From Ooceraea biroi (lineage: Eukaryota > Arthropoda > Insecta > Hymenoptera > Formicidae): 64,000 nucleotides of DNA. The stretch spans positions 14,632,001 to 14,696,000 of the forward strand of contig NC_039506.1 of the NCBI RefSeq assembly GCF_003672135.1, in the 5' to 3' direction. The position numbers and the translations under genes are program-made. Below the pieces are notes generated by a model that was given only the letters and a program-made list of their open reading frames with translations, made no database searches and had not been told where the DNA came from. Each line of letters begins with the position of its first letter. Within the stretch, counting starts at the first letter, position 1. Below are positions 1-13,774 of this stretch, one piece after another.

Positions 1-2868
1 AGTCCGTAACGGTGGGACAAGTGATCGCCGTCAACCGTTGACGGGTCAGCGTCCACCGGTTAACGCCGACTGTCGATACCTGCCAATCATTATCTCCTGT
101 GTGTGTACACAGTAGCTTCTTGTCCATGTACCCCTTTACGTCCGACACGCAGCTGCACCCGGCGAGAACGTATCCGAGCGGATTATTTTCCGCTGGGGAT
201 AATTTCGTTTGTCCACGATCGATTCTTTCTGTTACACTTACGATACGTTGTGTTTCACACGTTTTCGTCGCGTCACGTTTTTAATATCGATAGATAAAAC
301 ATTGCGATCATATATATACGTATCGTATTGTATTGTATTTCTATATTTGGAAATAATACGGACCGACGATAACGATTCGTTACTGGCAAGCCGCAGATTT
401 GCCAGGAAAATGCCGGTAAAATAATGTTAACAATCATCAACGAGCGCAGAGCACGCGGCAATTAATACGCTTACTGTGAAATTAAACTCAAGTTGTTTTC
501 AGAAGTTATTAATGGCTTTGTGAAATGATTTTAATGCAATGTTGCGTGTATACGCGATTATAGTAACGTAACAATTTTGTTCCGCCTCCGCGGGGAAACG
601 CGCCGACGTACGACTTGGCGTTTTAAACTACTTTTATTAATTATACATTTAATACAACAGGTCACAGTTGTTATATATATAAATCCAGTTTGATAATTAT
701 AAATATATTTATTGTAATTCGCGGCGCGCGTAATCAAGGACCATAAAATGCGCATTTATTGCGCAAAATAATTATGAAATGGGTATCAGTACATCTACTG
801 CGGCATAATTAATATAACTGGCGTGACATATTAATATCGTTCATTAATTATAATTGACCTAAATTATGCATACAATGTAAAATAAAACCACACATATATT
901 TACAATTACCGTCTCTTAATTATGCACCTTAAGTAATGTACTTAATATTTGCAGAAATAAAAATTACATGCTCGTCCAATTATAAAAAAAAGACGCAAAT
1001 ATCATGATATCTGAATAAAGCATCAAGCACAAAAGAATTTTTATTTTCCTCATTCTTGCACAAGAATGAGCCAAATATAAAACTAATCTTCTCGATATTT
1101 TCCCCAATAAGAACAACAATCAGATTGCCATTAATGTGCAATCCTATCCTCTCCACCCCTCGACAATCATCCGCGCGGACATCTGTGACGCGCATCGAAT
1201 TTATTTCGCCATCTCTCTCCCTCTCTCTCCTTTCTCTCCTGCATCGAGAAGAAAAAAAAAGTTTTATGACTAATATGCGATAATGTGCCATCCAATACAT
1301 ATATATTTTCCCGGAGCCTGATAGAATTGGAGACCCGTCAATACCAGCCGCCGCAGATGCCGGGCTGCTTCCACCATTTCATCCTCCTCTTCCACTCCCT
1401 TCTCGCTGCGCGCGGCAGTAAGCGGCCAAACTTTCCTCCTTAGTTAAAGTATCAATATTTTTAGATGGCGCAGGGAGGCTTTCCCTCTCTCATACCTGCG
1501 AGATGTTATTTCTTCGACGGTATTGATTTTCCTCATTTTTTCCGCTCCCTCTCGCCACGTCCCGTCGTCGTCTCCATGCCAGCTGAAATTCCGTCAAAGT
1601 GAATACCCGCGATAGTATTTCGCGAAACGGGGAGAAGCAACCTGCTACCCTCTCGAGGCTAAAGAAAAATCCTGCAACTCTACGTCGCACGATCGCACCC
1701 TCTTGGAGGGCGCGTTGCATCGTGGCGAACGAGGCGCAAAGCGCAACCCCTGTTTCCATGTTTCCAGCGAGTGAGCACGGGGGGATTATTACTGATCGCG
1801 ATGAGTTTCATTATAAGCGAAATCACTGGTCTACTTTGAACACATCATCATAATTGTATGGCAGAGGAGTGAGTTTTACACACACAATCAGACGGCTTGC
1901 AATAATTATTGCAACTACTCAACGCTTTAGAATGATGCAAGAAATTAAGTAAAATATTAAATAAAATATTACATCGCGTTTTTGAACAATTTCAATCTTA
2001 ATACGCCTAATAGGCGGCGAAAAATCAGAGCTTTCCCTCCGATTACGATAAAGGCGCGAAAGCGTAAGGCAGTAGCGTACGAGGTGCTTAGTTTAATGAT
2101 GGGATCGTCCTACGGGAGTTTGCACTTGTCCATAAGCAACGCCTGTAAAAGTTATACAAGCGATAAATATAATATTACAGCTCTGCTCGTCTTGAAAAGT
2201 TTTGCCCGCGGACAGTATGCATGAAAAGATGGGAAAATTTCTACGTAAGCTTTAAGCGCGCGGACTACGGAGCGCGGGTTAGTTTTCTCGTGCCTTAACT
2301 TCCCCGAATTAACATTAATTATACTTCGCAGCACTCGGCCACTTAACAGCTATGCCTGCCGTGGTTTTCAGAAACAATTCTTTTTAATCCCCTGAAAAAT
2401 CAGAGTCTCATGGATTAAGCAAAAATTGCCGCTCTGAAGGAAAGCAGTTTTCCTTCGACAAGAATTCACGTCAATTAAACAGTGATTGATAACAAATCTT
2501 CTTGAATAACACAAGGGAATGTCTCTGCCAAGCTCTCGAACAAAAATTTTATTTTGCAGGATAAAATCTCATTAATCTCTCATGATTGAGGAAGATGGGG
2601 GGTTTATTAACAAGTGGTGTCTCGATGACGTTTATATCCCGATTAGCGCAGGCATGAGGGAGGCACAGGGGTGACGAGAAAGGGATGGCGCAGCGACGGA
2701 GACGGACAGGCCGACGATTTACAGCTCTCGCCGAGCAAAACAGACCAAGGGATGGAAGTTCCTTGGCCGCCGGTATGCGCCGGAAGTAAACCAATTAACC
2801 GGCTGCGGAGTTTTGCGGAAAATCTGAAACTTAACTCTTGCAATGTTCTTTCTCTTGCTCTCTTTTCA
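1..2868. other. Gene-free stretch, no recognised coding sequence
   Basis: I see no conserved domain, RNA gene or mobile element here. The open frames are short and overlap on both strands. The sequence alternates between CpG-rich parts and AT-rich parts (roughly 430-980 and 1860-1990). A short perfect inverted repeat (GTCAAC, one base, GTTGAC) lies at 31-43. Pyrimidine-rich tracts occur near 1210-1240. This may be intergenic or intronic; the sequence alone cannot tell which. Confidence 0.6.

Positions 2869-2870
<2 letters not shown>

Positions 2871-2910
<40 letters not shown>
2871..2910. repeat. (TC)n microsatellite
   Basis: This is about 40 bp of uninterrupted TC dinucleotides on the plus strand. 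It creates the Ser-Leu or Arg-Glu runs seen in overlapping frames, none of which looks like a real protein. Confidence 0.95.
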
Positions 2911-2914
<4 letters not shown>

Positions 2915-3098
2915 GTGATGCTTCTTTCGCCAAATCGTAATTCGGCGTCTCGCCCTGCGACTTTGCGCGGCGTACGCGCGGCGTGGCAGAAACGAGAATA
3001 CTATCTTCGATGCTAGAGGGAGGGAAAGGCGAGACAGGGTGCCGTCGACATTCGGGCGTCGTCGACGGACGTTGTAGAGGATGGCGTCGACGATAACA

Positions 3099-3173
3099 AC
3101 GACGACGACGACGTCGACGAACAACGACGCCGCCGCCGCCGCCACCGACGACGACGACGACGACGACGACGAT
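3099..3173. repeat. (CGA/GAC)n and (GCC)n trinucleotide repeat
   Basis: A compound trinucleotide tract: GAC units, then GCC units at about 3129-3144, then GAC units again. It gives poly-Asp, poly-Ser, poly-Thr or poly-Val in different frames. A coding role cannot be excluded for such tracts in insects, but the flanking frames have no recognisable domain, so I treat it as a simple repeat. Confidence 0.9.
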
Positions 3174-6100
3174 TCGAGTGCCTGCAAACGAATTACGTTG
3201 CGCGGCCGAACAAAAACAGCAAATCCGGTAATCTTGTTTCAGACTCGACGGCGAACTGCTGCGAGTCGTAAGGAGAGCAAACGTTCTACTACTTCTAATT
3301 AATTTCTGTTTGCGTGGTAGTGGCTTGGATGGAGGAGAGGACAGCTATCAACGAGGATACGAGGGTGGCAGGGGGTAGGCGGGAAGAGAGCCGGATAGCT
3401 GGACGGAAGTGCGCGGGGACGGAAGGGGCGCCACCGGGATTGACATTCACTGAGCGCGTTTTTATGGGCCCTCGTTAAGACTTCTAACGTGAATTGCCGG
3501 CGAAGTCGGACGCAAGATTCGAGGCACGCTGTTTTGATGGCCGGCTTTACAACGTTGCAACGCGGCTCCGTGACAGCTATCCAATTTACAATGCGATTCT
3601 GTCGCGGCAAACGATACATTAATGAAGTGAAACGGGAAAAATGTCTAATAATAATCGCGCAGACAATACGATCCGGAGGCGAATGCGGGTCTTTTAAAAG
3701 CCTCCTACGCCCGTATATTTTCCACGAACAAGGGAGTTTTTGTACAATTTTGATAATTTAATATCATCCCTCGCATCTAAAGATACAAAAAATCATTCAG
3801 GATAAAATTTCGGAGCCGAATTACAGCAAAAAATTCCTTACTAAAATGGCTAAAAATTAATTTTGGAAATACAATCTTCCCCGCATAATATTCAAAATAC
3901 TGAAAATATTTTCTTTGAAAAGCGTTTTTATCTGATGAAATTTAGCGCAAATAATTTAATATATCATTCCTCATAAATTCGTATATACTTATCGAGCAAT
4001 CCTCCACCATGACAACGCTGACATCGCTGTTGTCGTTTCTATGCGTTTGTGCGCGACCATAATTTACTAAATTAATTTATACATTATTCTCTCTCTGTCT
4101 CTCCCTCGAGCAGCGCAAGTCGCCAAAGGTCCGCGGCATTATTGTACTTATGTTCCGCTTTGTACGGCCGCCGGTTTTATATTACCGGCATGTTTTTATT
4201 GCATATAAGCGAAATCAAGGCGGCTCACCGAGCGTACATGAAACGACGTTAGCTTTTTTGCGCACCGCGTAAACTAACCAGACGCGCAGACCTCCGACCC
4301 TTTGAAACTGCACGCCTATCAATCAACACAAAGCTCGTTTCATACGTCGGTTTTATCCGCGGATTAAAAGTCAGAGTTGCGCGCGATTAAAAGTGCCCCG
4401 GCGAGTGGTAACGCGAAATCGGATCGCGACCGGCGTGGTGTATGTCTCGTATCGTTTTGCATCGAGACAGCGTGCGTCCGCAAAAATCCCGTGAAACGCG
4501 AGCGCGGTTAGTACAAAAGTTCCACCCTCTTCCCCGAGAGACCGACCGCACGCTCGAATTTCTTTCCAAAAGATTTCCCACAATGAATAGATGCGGGGAC
4601 AGTACGTGCGCGGGCGTTTCCCCCTTGTACGCTTCCGGCCGATATCGTGAATAATGCAACGGACTTGGGTCAATTCGCCAGCACGGAAAGATAGGTGATC
4701 TGTGTCGTGGGAGAGATCGTGCGGCGGAAGTTGCTCTGAGAATGCGACACAGCTGTGATTTTCGAGCAACTCGGGCGCACGACTTTTAGCGGCCGATCAT
4801 GCTCTTTTGATAGAAAGAGTGGATGAATGCAAGTCGCAGCAAGATAGTCTGAGATATCTTAAATTGAATAACGTGAGAAAGGAATAACATAAGGTGTCGG
4901 AAGAATCAAAATTTTCTGGTGAATGGATACGCGCGACGAGTTCTTCATACATAATTGTAAGATTCAACTTGAATTTTTCGACAATTTCATTGATTTAAAT
5001 ATTTCAATGAATCAGTAAATACTCGTCGGTAAGTATTTGCTATACTTGAGAATTTGTGAAAATTAAAAGCTTCTTTCTTCAAGGCTTCTCTAGCTTCAAA
5101 ATCATTGAATCGAGTCTGACAGTCGTTCAAGTCTTTAGCTTCAATGAATTCTTTTCATGAATCTCACACAAATTCATTCTAAAAATCTAAATTATTGATC
5201 TATTTTACTACCAAACAATAATCTGGCAGCGTTTTCGGAATAGCATCGAAAAGCGCGCGCGTCTTCTTTCTAATTTTTCCTTTCCTCGCGTTTTGAATTT
5301 CCTCAGTACCATGAATAATCACAGGTTTATTTCGCGCGACCAGTATCGAGCGCGAGGGATTGTAGAGAGAATCGAGATGACGACAACACACCGACAACGC
5401 GCGCGGGGAGACCATTGTTAATTTATCAAGCTGTGTACCAGTGCGATACATACATATCAAACCACACACCGCTTTCTCTCGTTCTCCATCGTCGCGCAAA
5501 CGAAGGCGTGTGAATTAACAAGCTGCGATTTGAATATCAGCCTGCCGACGTGCGCGCGTATCGTCTCGTACAATTAGATAAGTGTGACTGCGACAAAGGC
5601 AAAAGTGTGGGACAATGTTGCACGAGGCGCGATTTTGACTGTTTAAACATTTGGTTTCCGGCAGCTCCGCGAAGCTACACGGTCGTTTCCGCGTGTGGTT
5701 GATTTTTCTTTCCTCTTTTTTTTATTTTTCTCTAAAGCACTTCGCATCACCCGGGGATAACGCTTGGATTCGCGAGTAAATTTGCGAAGGGATATTAAGC
5801 GTCAAGCAGTAAGGAGGTTCGATAAGGGAGCCCGGACGGTGTCGCCTGAACCGCACCACCCTTCAATATTCACGTACGCAAACGCGGAGCTATTTGGGAG
5901 CGCTTTAGAAAATTCGCTTGCCACCATCCGAGCGGACCCTCGGCGCGGATCGTCGTCGTCGTCGTTGTCGTCCCATAAATATGCGGGCGACGAGAGAACG
6001 TGTCGCGAAAAGGCGCGTGTTGCGCGATGAATTGAATTGTTGTATAAAAATAATGTTTGCATTAAAAGTGTGAGGTATCGATTCCGGGCGGTACGTACGC

Positions 6101-9100
6101 GCGTGACGTGGATGGCGCGCACCGTTCGGAATTTAATAGCCATTTCGGTTTTGTTGTCGCATCGGGCAAAAGAAAAATAACACACGTTTCCCCATTCCGT
6201 ATTCATGTGTGCGTGGCATTGTTGTTAATAAGAGAATTTATCAAACGCGCATCTCCCCGGTAACACGGGCGAAACGCTTTAACAAAATTCATTCTCTGAT
6301 GCCGTTACGTGAAAACATGTTATTATAACGAATAAAAAAATAATATTATTTCTCGGATACAAATGCGTTGCGAAATATCGGGTTTTATGCCGGACGTGCA
6401 CTCGTCCCGTTGCGAGATTCTGTTTAAACGAAAAAAATTACGCACGCGTCGCGCCATCATGCAATTCCATTCCCACCGCTGTTGCGATCTCGACGATGCG
6501 CTCATGATCAATCTCCCACGCTACGTTCTGACAATCGTGAAATATTGTGTTTACATCGACCGGATAAGTTACGATTGTTTCGGAAAGTTCGTGCAAGACG
6601 AGCGAGAAAGCATAGAAGTCGTAATCAGCGATACCGTTGTGGCTGTCTTCGTGCGATCCGCGTCTTCATTGCACATTACGTATTCCGCATTTATCGGCGT
6701 GCCGCGCTTTTTCGCCTCAGCAACGAGGTCATCAAGTGCGACAGATGAACTCGCGTAAAATTGCCTTCCTGAGGGAAGGCAGTCGCGGATCCCGTTCGGC
6801 CGGGTTACGTGATGAAACGCTGCGCCGGATCAATACCATCGGAACGCTCCGAGTGTCACCGAGAGACTTTGAGACAAAGAACGATGTGATATTTTATTCT
6901 TGCATATTGTCCCCGCCCGCAGAGGCTGCAGTGTATTATCGCCTGCTGCAGACATGCTTTGTGTGCAGCGTAATCAAAGAATTCGTCCATTTACTCGTTG
7001 GCAAAAGCGGCACTGCACATCTCTTTATTTCTTTCCTTCTTTCTTTAGTAAGATGTGACGAAGAATTGCTCTCTTTATTTTTAAGAGAAAAAAATGCTCT
7101 GCTCACGTGATTATTATGAAATATCATCCTGTATATTTAATTTTATTTCCATTTTCGATTCTGTACGGTGAATGTTTACCTGTTTAGAGAGATATAAGCG
7201 CAATCGTTTGCGTTATAAAACAAAACACGTTGTGTTCGTTATAAAACACAAAATAACGTGTTTTGTAATATTATAAAAGAACTACACGGATTTTAAATTG
7301 ACACGTAAATTCATTTAACTCGGCGTAACGTGATCATTTTATCCCCGCTGCGTAGGGTTTTGCTGTATGAAAAGTAAAACAAAAACCGTTTATTTTCCGA
7401 GAGCACAATAGTTTGCAATACTCGTAATGCAACTCGTAACTTACTAATGGCGGAATCATTAAGCGCTCTCCTTCGAAGCTTTTGTTCAACACCTTTTTAA
7501 CTTTTATATCCAATTATACAACATAAATATATTCTTAAAAATATAATTCAATTTGATGCAATATAATATAATAAACACGTAATCCAATTTTTATATTTTT
7601 ATATTTTCCCTTACACCATCTAGATGCACTTTGTACTTTGAATTTAATTCAACAACACTGCACTATGGGTTTAATTTAACGTAAGACGCATCAAACATTA
7701 AACGTTGAATGTGCACCACTTCCGAAGACACACTTGGTGTTTAGATAGAAGTACCGTAATTAATAGGCAAGTTAGTTTAAGTAGATCCCTAGTTAAAAGA
7801 CAACGCACCCATTAAGCACAATCTCCTGGAAATCCCGTCATTCGTGGTCCTCGAGGGGGGATTTTAAGGGAAGTTTACCGTGTTTTACACACTTGGCGCT
7901 TCTTTTGTCTCGCGTTAAGTCTCCGTTCTATGCAAGTATCTCAGTGATCCCACGAACGAAAATAAATGCGCGGATCTCTCACATCAATTATAACAAACAC
8001 GATGCATAATTGTGATGCATCTAGATCGATCGTTCCTTCTAATATCGGCAGCTGCGCGTTGTGATTCCCGCTGAATGTGAAATCCGCGGCAAAATGCGAT
8101 CACTCGGGAGGCAAATTACGCAATTACCTTCGCATTAGTAAATGCTTAACGTGTCGGTCGCGGTGATGTGCGAGATCGAATTTCTTCGGCGCCTTCAATA
8201 TCGCGCAGGGCGTTGCGGAAACGCGCGAAAAAGGGCGCGCGTTCGCCGCCTCTTCGCCCATGCAAATTATGCAGGCGCGGTATGCGTTATTGCCCTTTAA
8301 TACCGGGCTATTAATTCGCGCTCCACGGTCATTAGCCGCGTTCCACGGGGGTGTATTAACTTCGGGCGCTCTTGATACATGCACGTCGTACCAGACGTGA
8401 TGAAAGACGTGCAATCTGCTGCCGCACTAATGTTGCTGTCAGATGCCCGGGTGCTGCTTGACCCATGTAAATCGATCTCAGCCTAAATTGCATCGTTAAC
8501 CACTCCATCGCGCGACCGCGCCTCGCATCACAGCTCATTTCGCTCGATTTGTTCGCGCGGCATTACAGTTTGCAGATCGGTTCTCCCCTCGACCATTCGA
8601 CGCACGTCTTATCGCTATCATCGAACTTTTTTTATATATACACGCGAGTTACTATATAGCAGCGAGGAATTGACAGTCAAACGTGCGTCCAAATTAAAGC
8701 GAGTCAATCTGTAAAACTATTTTGTATGATATTTCTAGCTGAAACAGACTGTCTTTAAGTAATTACATACATTTCTTTTTTATATTTCGATCATTCACGT
8801 GAGCCTCTCGTAAAAACTTGATTTGCAAATTTAATCCACATGACATTATATACGTATTATATTATTTTAGATGTTACTGACTCCAATAAAGTAATCAGTG
8901 ATTCACAATTATGATATACTTTATCTCACTCCCTGCTGCTGGAACAAATTCAACGATTTAATTTTTCACGGACGCACGCACGAATCGCGTCATTTAAATC
9001 ATTCCACATGCGAGAGTGATCTTCTCGGGAATCTCGGTATTTATTCACTTGGTAACTTGCTTGTCATGCGGCCCTCGTTACGCGTCCTCAACGGGGAGAA

Positions 9101-10652
9101 CGCTCTCGCGCAGCGGAGAGGCGTCGGACGATGCATCGAAGTTTGTCAGAACCGATATACGTTGATCCGGAATTGATTATGGAAAATTGGATATTACGCC
9201 GCGATATTAGACTGTTACCTAAGTTCGGCGAGTGTAATTATTGATCATCGACGGTGCTGTTATCGCCTGTCGCCCTCGCACATCCGTAATCGGCGCGTGG
9301 ACGCGCGTACTGCGTTTTCGTCTAGCTTATTTGCAACGTAATGACGGAGATAAAGAGCACGGCGACGAATTGGAAAATTCGTCCGCCAGTTAGTAAATTA
9401 GTAGCCATTCACCCCCAGTTGGCGCAGCATCCCCCTATCCGCGCCATCCCTTGGCGACAAGGGCGATCGAAACGAATTATCGCGCGAACTTTCAATTGGA
9501 AATTCAAACCGACACTCACCGGTCTCAGCTTCTCAATTCCGCGATCGCAGATTGGCCTCGTAAACTCGAGATAATTGGAGGATTAAATAGCACTTCGTAA
9601 ACGGATAAATCGCCGCTTCTCTTTGAAATCTCTAGTAGGCGACAGTCACTGAAAAGAATGCCGGGACAGAACGATAAACTGATTTAATTACTTACTTGAG
9701 TCAAGAGTCGAGAAAAAGACTCCTCTGCAAATTTGCGTTTTATTTTTTTATACACTTGTAATGATGTCTCATGGATACTCGATAATATTCGATAACAATC
9801 GAGGCTAGGCTCACAACTCGTATTTGACATGTGTCTTCTCGGACTTTCAGAACACGACTGTCGCTGTTCTTTTATTTTTTTCACATAGTTCGTAGGGCGC
9901 ATGCCGAAACCAGTAAGAATCACTTCGATCACTTTTAATATGTAACTAATATAATTCAATTTAATATACACACGTATCTATCCGTGTCTATTTATATCTT
10001 CATAACTGTCTCCTGTATCTGCCTGTTTTCGTCACTTGCCTATTTATAGCGAGCAAACGGTGCCTTTTGAAAATTACCAATCGCGCGAAGCCAACTTATT
10101 TATTTCACATTAGAAGCCACACATACTGTCTCAGGCGTCTCGAAAACTTCATGAGCTTCATCGTCAAGTCCCGAATAAAATCCGTCTGCAGTATAAATAT
10201 TTAACGGGAATCTATAATATACTCTTCCTTATAATATTAACATCAAAAACTAAATATGCGTACTGAATACTATATTAAAAGAAATTTTCAATAATTGTTT
10301 CTAATTTATCTGAAGTAATCATAGCCTTGATAAAGTTATCTGAATTAATTCAGACATATTTTTGGCACATGTCAGAACATTACGTAATGTATAGATCATA
10401 ATGAGATGTTATAATGAGGTATAAATCTGGACAATAAATGATGAGCTGTACTAATGAGATATATATTAATCTTGATTCTACCGATTCTATTTTAATTATT
10501 ATGTAATAAGATATTTAGCTCTTAACTCTCGGGATTAAATTTTGTTTCATTGTGATAAAAACATATACATACAAAGGAAAATTCTATGCAGAGTAATCAT
10601 AACATGACATATTATTATAATTACCAAACTTATTATTGTAGTAATATAGGTA
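3174..10652. other. Gene-free stretch with scattered simple repeats
   Basis: No recognisable coding exon or RNA gene. A short (CGT)n tract lies at 5951-5972. An AT-rich inverted repeat lies at 7214-7277 and is listed separately. The other open frames, up to about 157 codons near 6.6-7.1 kb, sit on CpG-rich sequence with competing frames on both strands and show no domain I recognise. Confidence 0.55.
7214..7277. repeat. AT-rich inverted repeat (hairpin)
   Basis: A perfect 12-bp stem, ACAAAACACGTT at 7220-7231 and its complement at 7255-7266, surrounds a loop that contains a second small inverted repeat (GTGTT and AACAC). A TTATAA motif flanks each side and can extend the pairing imperfectly. 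It could fold as a stem-loop in RNA or DNA. I do not recognise a known microRNA in it. Confidence 0.7.
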
Positions 10653-10706
10653 TTTTATTCTATTATATAAACCGCACGATTTTATTCTATTGTATAAACC
10701 GCACGA
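10653..10706. repeat. 27-bp tandem duplication
   Basis: Two adjacent 27-bp units (10653-10679 and 10680-10706) differ at one base. They contain the motif TATAAACCGCACGA. This looks like a recent local duplication in AT-rich, non-coding sequence. Confidence 0.9.
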
Positions 10707-13700
10707 TGTTAATTGATATCTACTGGCCTTTCACTATATTACTATATAATCGCAACGATCGTCAAATTTTTCGCACTAGTTACGTCAACAAGTGACTACT
10801 GACAATTTTCAAATCGGAATTACAGAGGCGACGCAACGTACTTTCGATACACTCGCTGTGCAAAACGCTATCTTACAATCCACGTCGGATTTGACCCGCA
10901 TTAAATCGCGCTTTTCGTTTCTACCGATAAACCATTCTGACGATTCCTCTTCTCTCTCGTCTTCTCTCGCCTCCCCCAACAGCAATGAGCATCAACACGA
11001 TCCCGTGTCGCACCCACGCGTATTTTTTTAACTGGATGCCACTAAATTCAAACAATCTGACATCATCAAGCGAAAGCAGTGCTTCTGAGCTTTTCTGCTT
11101 CCCCTCGTTCCTGAAAACGGACTCGCCTTATTACGCAAACTAACGACTGAGAAAATGGACGCCCATTGATGGGCACGACTTGTAAACGCTCCCGAGATCT
11201 GAAACCGCGTCATTCCACCCCAAATATCGCCGTTGTCGTCGTCGCTGTTTCCTCGCTCGGCAACCGGTGTATCGTTTTACTGGAGTAAAGAGCCCTTGGA
11301 GGGGTTCGGGGGCGCAGTAAGTGCACGCGGTAGTAAAAGATTCAAGCGGAAATTTAGTCGGTTATTCTTCCAGCGTTGCATGATCTTTCTCTCTTTCCAC
11401 CTTTTCTCGTCGTCGGGCATTACCCGTCGATATACCGGAATGTTTTACGACACTCGATTTAGTCACGATTTCGCGATTCCGGCCTTTACGGAGGCATATC
11501 CAGCGTCCACCGTGACTTAAGACGTACGGGAGTTTACATTGCCGGGGAAAATAGAGAGATCTCGCTGAGCGAAATGAAAGACGTTGTGGGGGTGAATGGT
11601 TGGGAAGCGGGCATACGCGGGAATCAGGTCGAGATTGGGATGCTGCAACTCGCGAGAGACGAACGAGTGGAGAGAAGTCGAAGAGGGTGGAAAAGACGAG
11701 AGAGAGAGAAAGAGAGAGAGAGAGATGGAGATAAAGACGAGAACCACGCAGAAACGAGCGCGACTTTGAGTCGGCGGTACCATTTGCGTTTATGCACCCT
11801 CGCGGCCACTCGGCGCTTCACCTCCTTCATCCCCTGGTCCTCCACCTTCTCTGCGTGCCGACCAACCCTTTTGTCCACTTCTTCTTTCTGTCACTCGCGT
11901 CAATCTTTTTCTCTTTGCCGAGCTCTTCTCCGTTTTTCCGTTTTCTCTTCTCTACCGTCTTCGGCGTCGCCCCCGGTCGCGCGGACGCACGTTACGCGCC
12001 CCGACCGCGCTTTATCATCCCGCAATTATCCCGCATACAACTCCCTGTCACCCTCGCTCGCAAATCCACCGTCGTTCCTCCACCTGTCGCCCCACATGTC
12101 CCGTACGCTCAGCCTCCTCCCGTTACATCCCCCGTGTGTACTCACACCCTCTCGCCGGTACTATCACACGCGGCCCTCTATAAAATATACGTTTGTAGGC
12201 GGGCCGACGATGCGGCGGCCGGTTATTTATTTTTCCAGTAACTGTAATTTTTCAAACACGTACTGCCCGCTGGATAAATGTACCAGGCTGTTTTTGACGC
12301 GCTTGAAAAATACGACGTCGGCTCCGACGGCATTTCTCGAGATCTCTCGGAGAGGTAAGGCGGATGATAAAGATCCAAGATCCGTGGGAATTGATTTTCC
12401 TCATTGTTGTTCGGCGCGCTACGGGCGCGGCGCTGTGGCGTTTTGTGTCTTGTATTCCTTTTTAATGAGCGGGCAATTTATCTTCCGGTAATTTACAACA
12501 CAGAAGTTCCCGCGCGCGCGGGTATCTTTAAGAATAATGCGGGTAAGCAGGATAGCGACGATAACGAATATTCCTTTGATGCACTGTTGATGCACTCTTG
12601 ACGCACCGCAATACTCTTGTCGTGGTCGAGTATTCAGCATCTCGAGGGAAACTTAACGTCGTGAAATACACGATGCATTATGTACGTATCTCTTGACGCC
12701 AGCCTTGCCGTTGTACCTTCCTTTTTGCGCCGGTGCACGATACAATAACGCCGCACTTCTGTGCCGCGCGCTTCATCAAGGCGCTCGATCGGCCGATCGC
12801 GGCGCGCGAAAGGCAGGATACCTCTGTGAGGAATGATTGAAAAAAGCTACCGTCAGATCGGGGACACCATTGTGGCTGACTCTCGTCAACGGTTGCACCT
12901 GTCGCTTTATTTCGAGGCAGCTCGCTCCCTTTGAGCCCCGTGTCCGCGTAACAGGCACCATCCTGTCGTTCTTTCCGCTCCGTTCCCTTTGTCACTCGGA
13001 GAACCACGCCGTGGATACGCCATATTAATTCCGTGATCGATAGAAAGGACGCACGGGAGTGAAGGAGAGTCGAGTGCGACATCGTTGATCGAAAGAGTTA
13101 TTAAAATGAGCGATTTTATATCCCTTCCCCTTGGCGTCCCCCGGGCCCTCGAGGTCGCGCGGATTCCACTAACTAGTTCATATTTCTTTACAGGGCGGAT
13201 ACCGGGGAGAACTTGCCGCGCGATTGCTTTATGACGTCGAATTTTAATATTAATCGTATTCTTAGCGAGTGATCGGACGGAGTGGTATGTTTGATCGGGA
13301 AAAATGTGTGCCCACCACTCTCTGGGAGGCGCCGATGTTAATCACTCAGCTTCCGCCGCGGAACGCTTCGCATATAAAGAGGCGAATTACTCGTCCGTGC
13401 CCGCGCGGATAATGTATCGCACTTAAAGCGTGATGCACGAAGCATAATTGAAGATAACGCGCTGATTAGAACGTCGAAATATTCTCACGAAGCGCGCGAT
13501 ATATAATATATACACGGTGGCGGGAAAAATAGTCGCAAATCGATGATAATGAGACTGCGCGAGCTGTCGTCGTAAATTAAACGCGCGTTAAACGAGAGAA
13601 CTGTCTTTTTCTTTCTTTTTCACTCTCTTTTTTTTCGCGTTACTTTGTCGTTCCCGAAATGGAAAGTTCACGCACGATCTCGGATTACGCGCAATCCGCA

Positions 13701-13748
13701 AACATTCCGTTAAATCGAATACGCACATAGCCGCGCTTTTTGCTTCCG

Positions 13749-13774
13749 CGTCGATGTCGAGCGTCGATGTCGAG
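13749..13774. repeat. 13-bp tandem duplication
   Basis: Two exact copies of CGTCGATGTCGAG lie side by side. No coding context is evident. Confidence 0.9.

Noticed and set aside
11574..12491. Longest open frame in the window, 305 codons on the plus strand
   Set aside because: Its composition follows (GA)n and C-rich sequence, it has no domain, and long frames in other registers and on the other strand cover the same DNA.
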